Shown here one piece after another: positions 42,965 through 45,070 of a DNA stretch of 45,070 nt (position 1 is the first letter of the stretch; the number at the start of each line of letters is the position of its first letter). This stretch comes from [Leptolyngbya] sp. JSC-1 (GTDB lineage: Bacteria; Cyanobacteriota; Cyanobacteriia; Elainellales; Elainellaceae). The notes beneath the pieces are model-generated. The model did not search any database. It saw only the letters and a program-made list of their open reading frames with translations, and had not been told where the DNA came from. The stretch spans positions 3,846,516 through 3,891,585 of the forward strand of contig KL662191.1 of assembly GCA_000733415.1 (NCBI GenBank), given 5' to 3'. Position numbers and translations under genes: made by a program.

Positions 42965-43038
42965 GGGCTACTTGATAATAAGGACGAATGACAGGACGCT
43001 AAAGCATGCCTTCTTTTACTCTACCCTTACTTCTACCC

Positions 43039-43986
43039 TTACCTGGTCGATTCTGAGGTTGAGCCTTTGGCCGCTTCTGAACTACTTTTTTCTGAGCTTC
43101 CAGGCTGCTGATTTGGATTTGCTGGAGCAGGGGCTGAGGCTTCTTCGCCTACGGCCCTGCTGCCTTCGGTTCTAGCTCGATAAAACGTCTCAAGGCTTTG
43201 CCGGTCACCAACAAACCGCCAGTGCCAAGGCTCATAACTGACGCCATCCTGGTTATTTTTGGGGAAGGACAATTCAAAGCTGTAGTAGGCCGCATTCTTT
43301 TGTAGCCACTTGAAGGCTTCGGTATTCTCAAACTCAACTTGCAAATCGGTACTGGGCCGGTCTGCATCGCCGATATCAATCGCATAGCCTGTGTGGTGTT
43401 CGCTATGCCCTGGAGGCGCACTCACTGCCGCTCGCGTTGCTGCCACTTCGCCTCGTTCGGCCTTGACATCGAAAAACAGCGATTCCTGCTCGGCTATTGA
43501 GCGAAAACCAGATAACGGTACAAGCACAATCCCATCTGCTGCTGCTGCTGCTGCCATCTGATTGAATTTTTTAGCTGCCGGTTGCCGAAGTTTGATGGAT
43601 TTGTCAAGAGCCAGCGGCTCCAGTTCAGCAGCAGGAGCTTCCTCGTAAGGCAAATGCCCCAATAGGGGAGCCGATTCAGCAGCGGTAGATGCATTCACCT
43701 CCGGCGGCGAAGAAGCGGGTGAAGCTGAGGTGGACTCAGTCCTGGAAACCGAATTGGTCACTTCACCCGACGTGGCAGAAGGCTGGGAGCGCAACGTTAA
43801 AGCGAGAGGGACGGCAATCAGCACTGCAAGGCCCAAGCCACCAATGCCCCAGAGCCAGGAACTGCGTTTTGCAGTCTGCTGCGACATTCCGGTACCTTCT
43901 CGCACTGCCTCAGGAATATCCTGGGCTGGGAGTTCTGACAGTTCAGGCAGTTCATCTGAGATCTGCGGTAGACCTGTATCGTCCAC
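43039..43986 (-). CDS. VanY-type D-alanyl-D-alanine carboxypeptidase (M15B)
   Basis: A 315-aa membrane-anchored peptidase that trims D-Ala from peptidoglycan stem peptides. An acidic cytosolic N-terminus (1-40) precedes a membrane span (about 43-65), a Ser/Thr/Pro-rich linker (66-125) and the M15 domain. Zinc ligands are His197 and Asp204 in SEHHTGYAID and His255 in EPWHWR; SGFRS at about 159-163 is the conserved substrate motif. The C-terminus is low-complexity. The start is GTG 43986, with a perfect AGGAGG 8 nt upstream. Confidence 0.92.
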   Translation of the reverse strand: MDDTGLPQISDELPELSELPAQDIPEAVREGTGMSQQTAKRSSWLWGIGGLGLAVLIAVPLALTLRSQPSATSGEVTNSVSRTESTSASPASSPPEVNASTAAESAPLLGHLPYEEAPAAELEPLALDKSIKLRQPAAKKFNQMAAAAAADGIVLVPLSGFRSIAEQESLFFDVKAERGEVAATRAAVSAPPGHSEHHTGYAIDIGDADRPSTDLQVEFENTEAFKWLQKNAAYYSFELSFPKNNQDGVSYEPWHWRFVGDRQSLETFYRARTEGSRAVGEEASAPAPANPNQQPGSSEKSSSEAAKGSTSESTR

Positions 43987-44129
43987 AAGTCAATCCTCCT
44001 GCGTTAGGTTCTGTCACAAATCTAGTCAATTCTAGACCAGGGCAATTGCCTTCCCTATGTTAGCGAGCCAACCGCAAAACGAAATTCTTTCTATACTGCA
44101 TCAAGCCGTGGTTGGCCTAATTCCTAATT

Positions 44130-44153
44130 GATAAACCGTTAGATAAACCGTTA
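44130..44153. repeat. 12-bp tandem duplication
   Basis: GATAAACCGTTA is repeated twice without change, about 40 bases upstream of the AEC transporter gene and possibly within its promoter. Confidence 0.9.
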
Positions 44154-44194
44154 GACAGCGAAATAGTAACACCCTATCCCGTTTCTGTAAAAAC

Positions 44195-45070
44195 ATGACT
44201 GGACTCGAAAATCTGTGGAAACTGTACCTACCGCTGGTGGGATGGGTGGTTTTTGGGTTGATCTTGGGCTACAAACTGCCACAATCGATTCCACTGGTCC
44301 TAGGCAAGTTCTTGTTTTGGATTGGGGTGCCTCTTAGCATCCTGACCTTTTTGCAACAAGCAGATCTTTCTGCCTCAGTTTGGATTGCACCGATGGCAGC
44401 CTGGGCCGCCATGCTGTTAGGAGCAGGCTTGGCTTGGCTATGGGTCCAACTCCACCTGCGTCTGCCGTTTTTCCGCTCTCCATCAGATCGCCATCACCCC
44501 ACTCAGCGGCACTACCCGCTACAGCACCCTCCCTCTCAGGGCAGCTTTTTACTGGCCGCAATGGTTGGAAACACGGGCTACCTGGGCTATCCGGTTGCGT
44601 TGGCCCTGGTTGGTCCCCAATACTTCGGCTGGGCTGTATTTTATGACACCCTAGGAAGCACCCTGGGAGCCTATGGCCTCGGTGTTCTTTTAGCAGCCCA
44701 TTATGGCAAGACTGCAACGAACCAAACTCAATTTCTGCTAGCGCTAATCCGCAATCCGGCCCTATGGAGCTTCTGGATCGGCCTCGGATTGAATCAATTG
44801 ACCCTTCCTGTAGCAGTAGAACGAGGGATGCAAGGCATTGGCTGGACGATGGTTGCCCTATCGCTGTTGCTATTGGGAATGCGGCTCAGTCAAATTCGCT
44901 CTTGGGGAAGTGTGCAGCAGGCAAGCATCAGCCTGGGCATTAAAATGCTGCTGGTTCCCCTAGTGCTAGGCTTAAGCCTGTCTCAATTTGGCATTCATGG
45001 ACTGGCCCAGTTAGTAATTGTGCTGCAAATGGCAATGCCGCCTGCTTTCGCTACGCTGATCATTGCTGAA
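44195..45070 (+). CDS. AEC (auxin efflux carrier) family transporter, 3' end missing
   Basis: The first 292 codons of an open frame that runs off the right edge. The product starts MTGLENLWKLYLPLVGWVVF and has about nine hydrophobic spans. The family motif region SFLLAAMVGNTGYLGYPVAL lies near residues 112-131, followed by FYDTLGSTLGAYGLGVLLA. A hydrophilic His/Pro-rich loop (about 89-109: RSPSDRHHPTQRHYPLQHPP) separates the first helix bundle. AEC transporters move organic anions, and bacterial substrates are mostly unknown. No upstream ribosome site is obvious. Confidence 0.88.
   Translation, partial: MTGLENLWKLYLPLVGWVVFGLILGYKLPQSIPLVLGKFLFWIGVPLSILTFLQQADLSASVWIAPMAAWAAMLLGAGLAWLWVQLHLRLPFFRSPSDRHHPTQRHYPLQHPPSQGSFLLAAMVGNTGYLGYPVALALVGPQYFGWAVFYDTLGSTLGAYGLGVLLAAHYGKTATNQTQFLLALIRNPALWSFWIGLGLNQLTLPVAVERGMQGIGWTMVALSLLLLGMRLSQIRSWGSVQQASISLGIKMLLVPLVLGLSLSQFGIHGLAQLVIVLQMAMPPAFATLIIAE

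Overview
The window is chromosomal DNA from a cyanobacterium. Diagnostic genes are an FtsH2-type thylakoid protease, a Cph1-type phytochrome with its response regulator, a HetZ/PatU-like pair, an NhaS3-like antiporter, solanesyl diphosphate synthase, and several families found almost only in cyanobacteria (DUF3119, DUF3086, a DUF6816-like protein). HetZ/PatU point to a filamentous lineage. The many tandem duplications and pyrimidine-rich interspersed repeats recall Leptolyngbya-like genomes. The genus is an inference. No phage, plasmid backbone, IS element, CRISPR array, tRNA or rRNA was seen.

Layout: 1-767 (-) 5' part of ftsH2. 1569-9154 (+) a solitary ParM-like actin ATPase, a light-signalling operon (phytochrome, Rcp1-like regulator, hybrid kinase with a cyanobacteriochrome-like GAF), then a ribbon-helix-helix/coiled-coil protein. 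9196-12780 (-) a pair of exported M16 peptidases, one with and one without the zinc motif, and a small membrane protein. 13154-16647 (+) a membrane-lipid group: MlaE-like permease, DUF3119, DUF3086, plsY. 16891-19175 a SIMPL-domain protein (+) facing murF (-). 19624-24083 (+) rpsU (59 aa), a Nit-type amidase, the antiporter, and murI. 24084-25615 is mostly non-coding but hides a 33-codon single-span membrane ORF on the minus strand. 25616-27170 sds (+) faces a conserved hypothetical gene (-). 27849-32518 (+) hetZ, patU and a transglutaminase-fold membrane protein lacking its catalytic Cys. 32454-33758 (-) a DUF6816-like and a HutX/ChuX-like protein. 33917-39142 small genes, an SDR, a PEP-CTERM exported protein, two apparently frameshifted exported genes and an NTF2-like protein. 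39273-45070 uvrC, a repetitive secreted protein, an AAA-less M41-type membrane protease, a VanY-type carboxypeptidase and the start of an AEC transporter.

The most unusual non-genic signal is a dispersed repeat of roughly 75-90 bp. It has five copies at 2935, 15837, 25396, 26615 and 27486, all intergenic and all in the same orientation. Each copy has an outer terminal stem enclosing several small hairpins. The outer stem has different sequences in different copies yet still pairs, and the last hairpin behaves similarly, so the element looks like a structured RNA or a MITE-like cruciform. A second signal is the abundance of perfect 9-15 bp tandem duplications (two or three units) in intergenic DNA. 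A third is a pyrimidine-rich repeat inserted in frame at the same place in the ATPase domains of the two adjacent sensor kinases.
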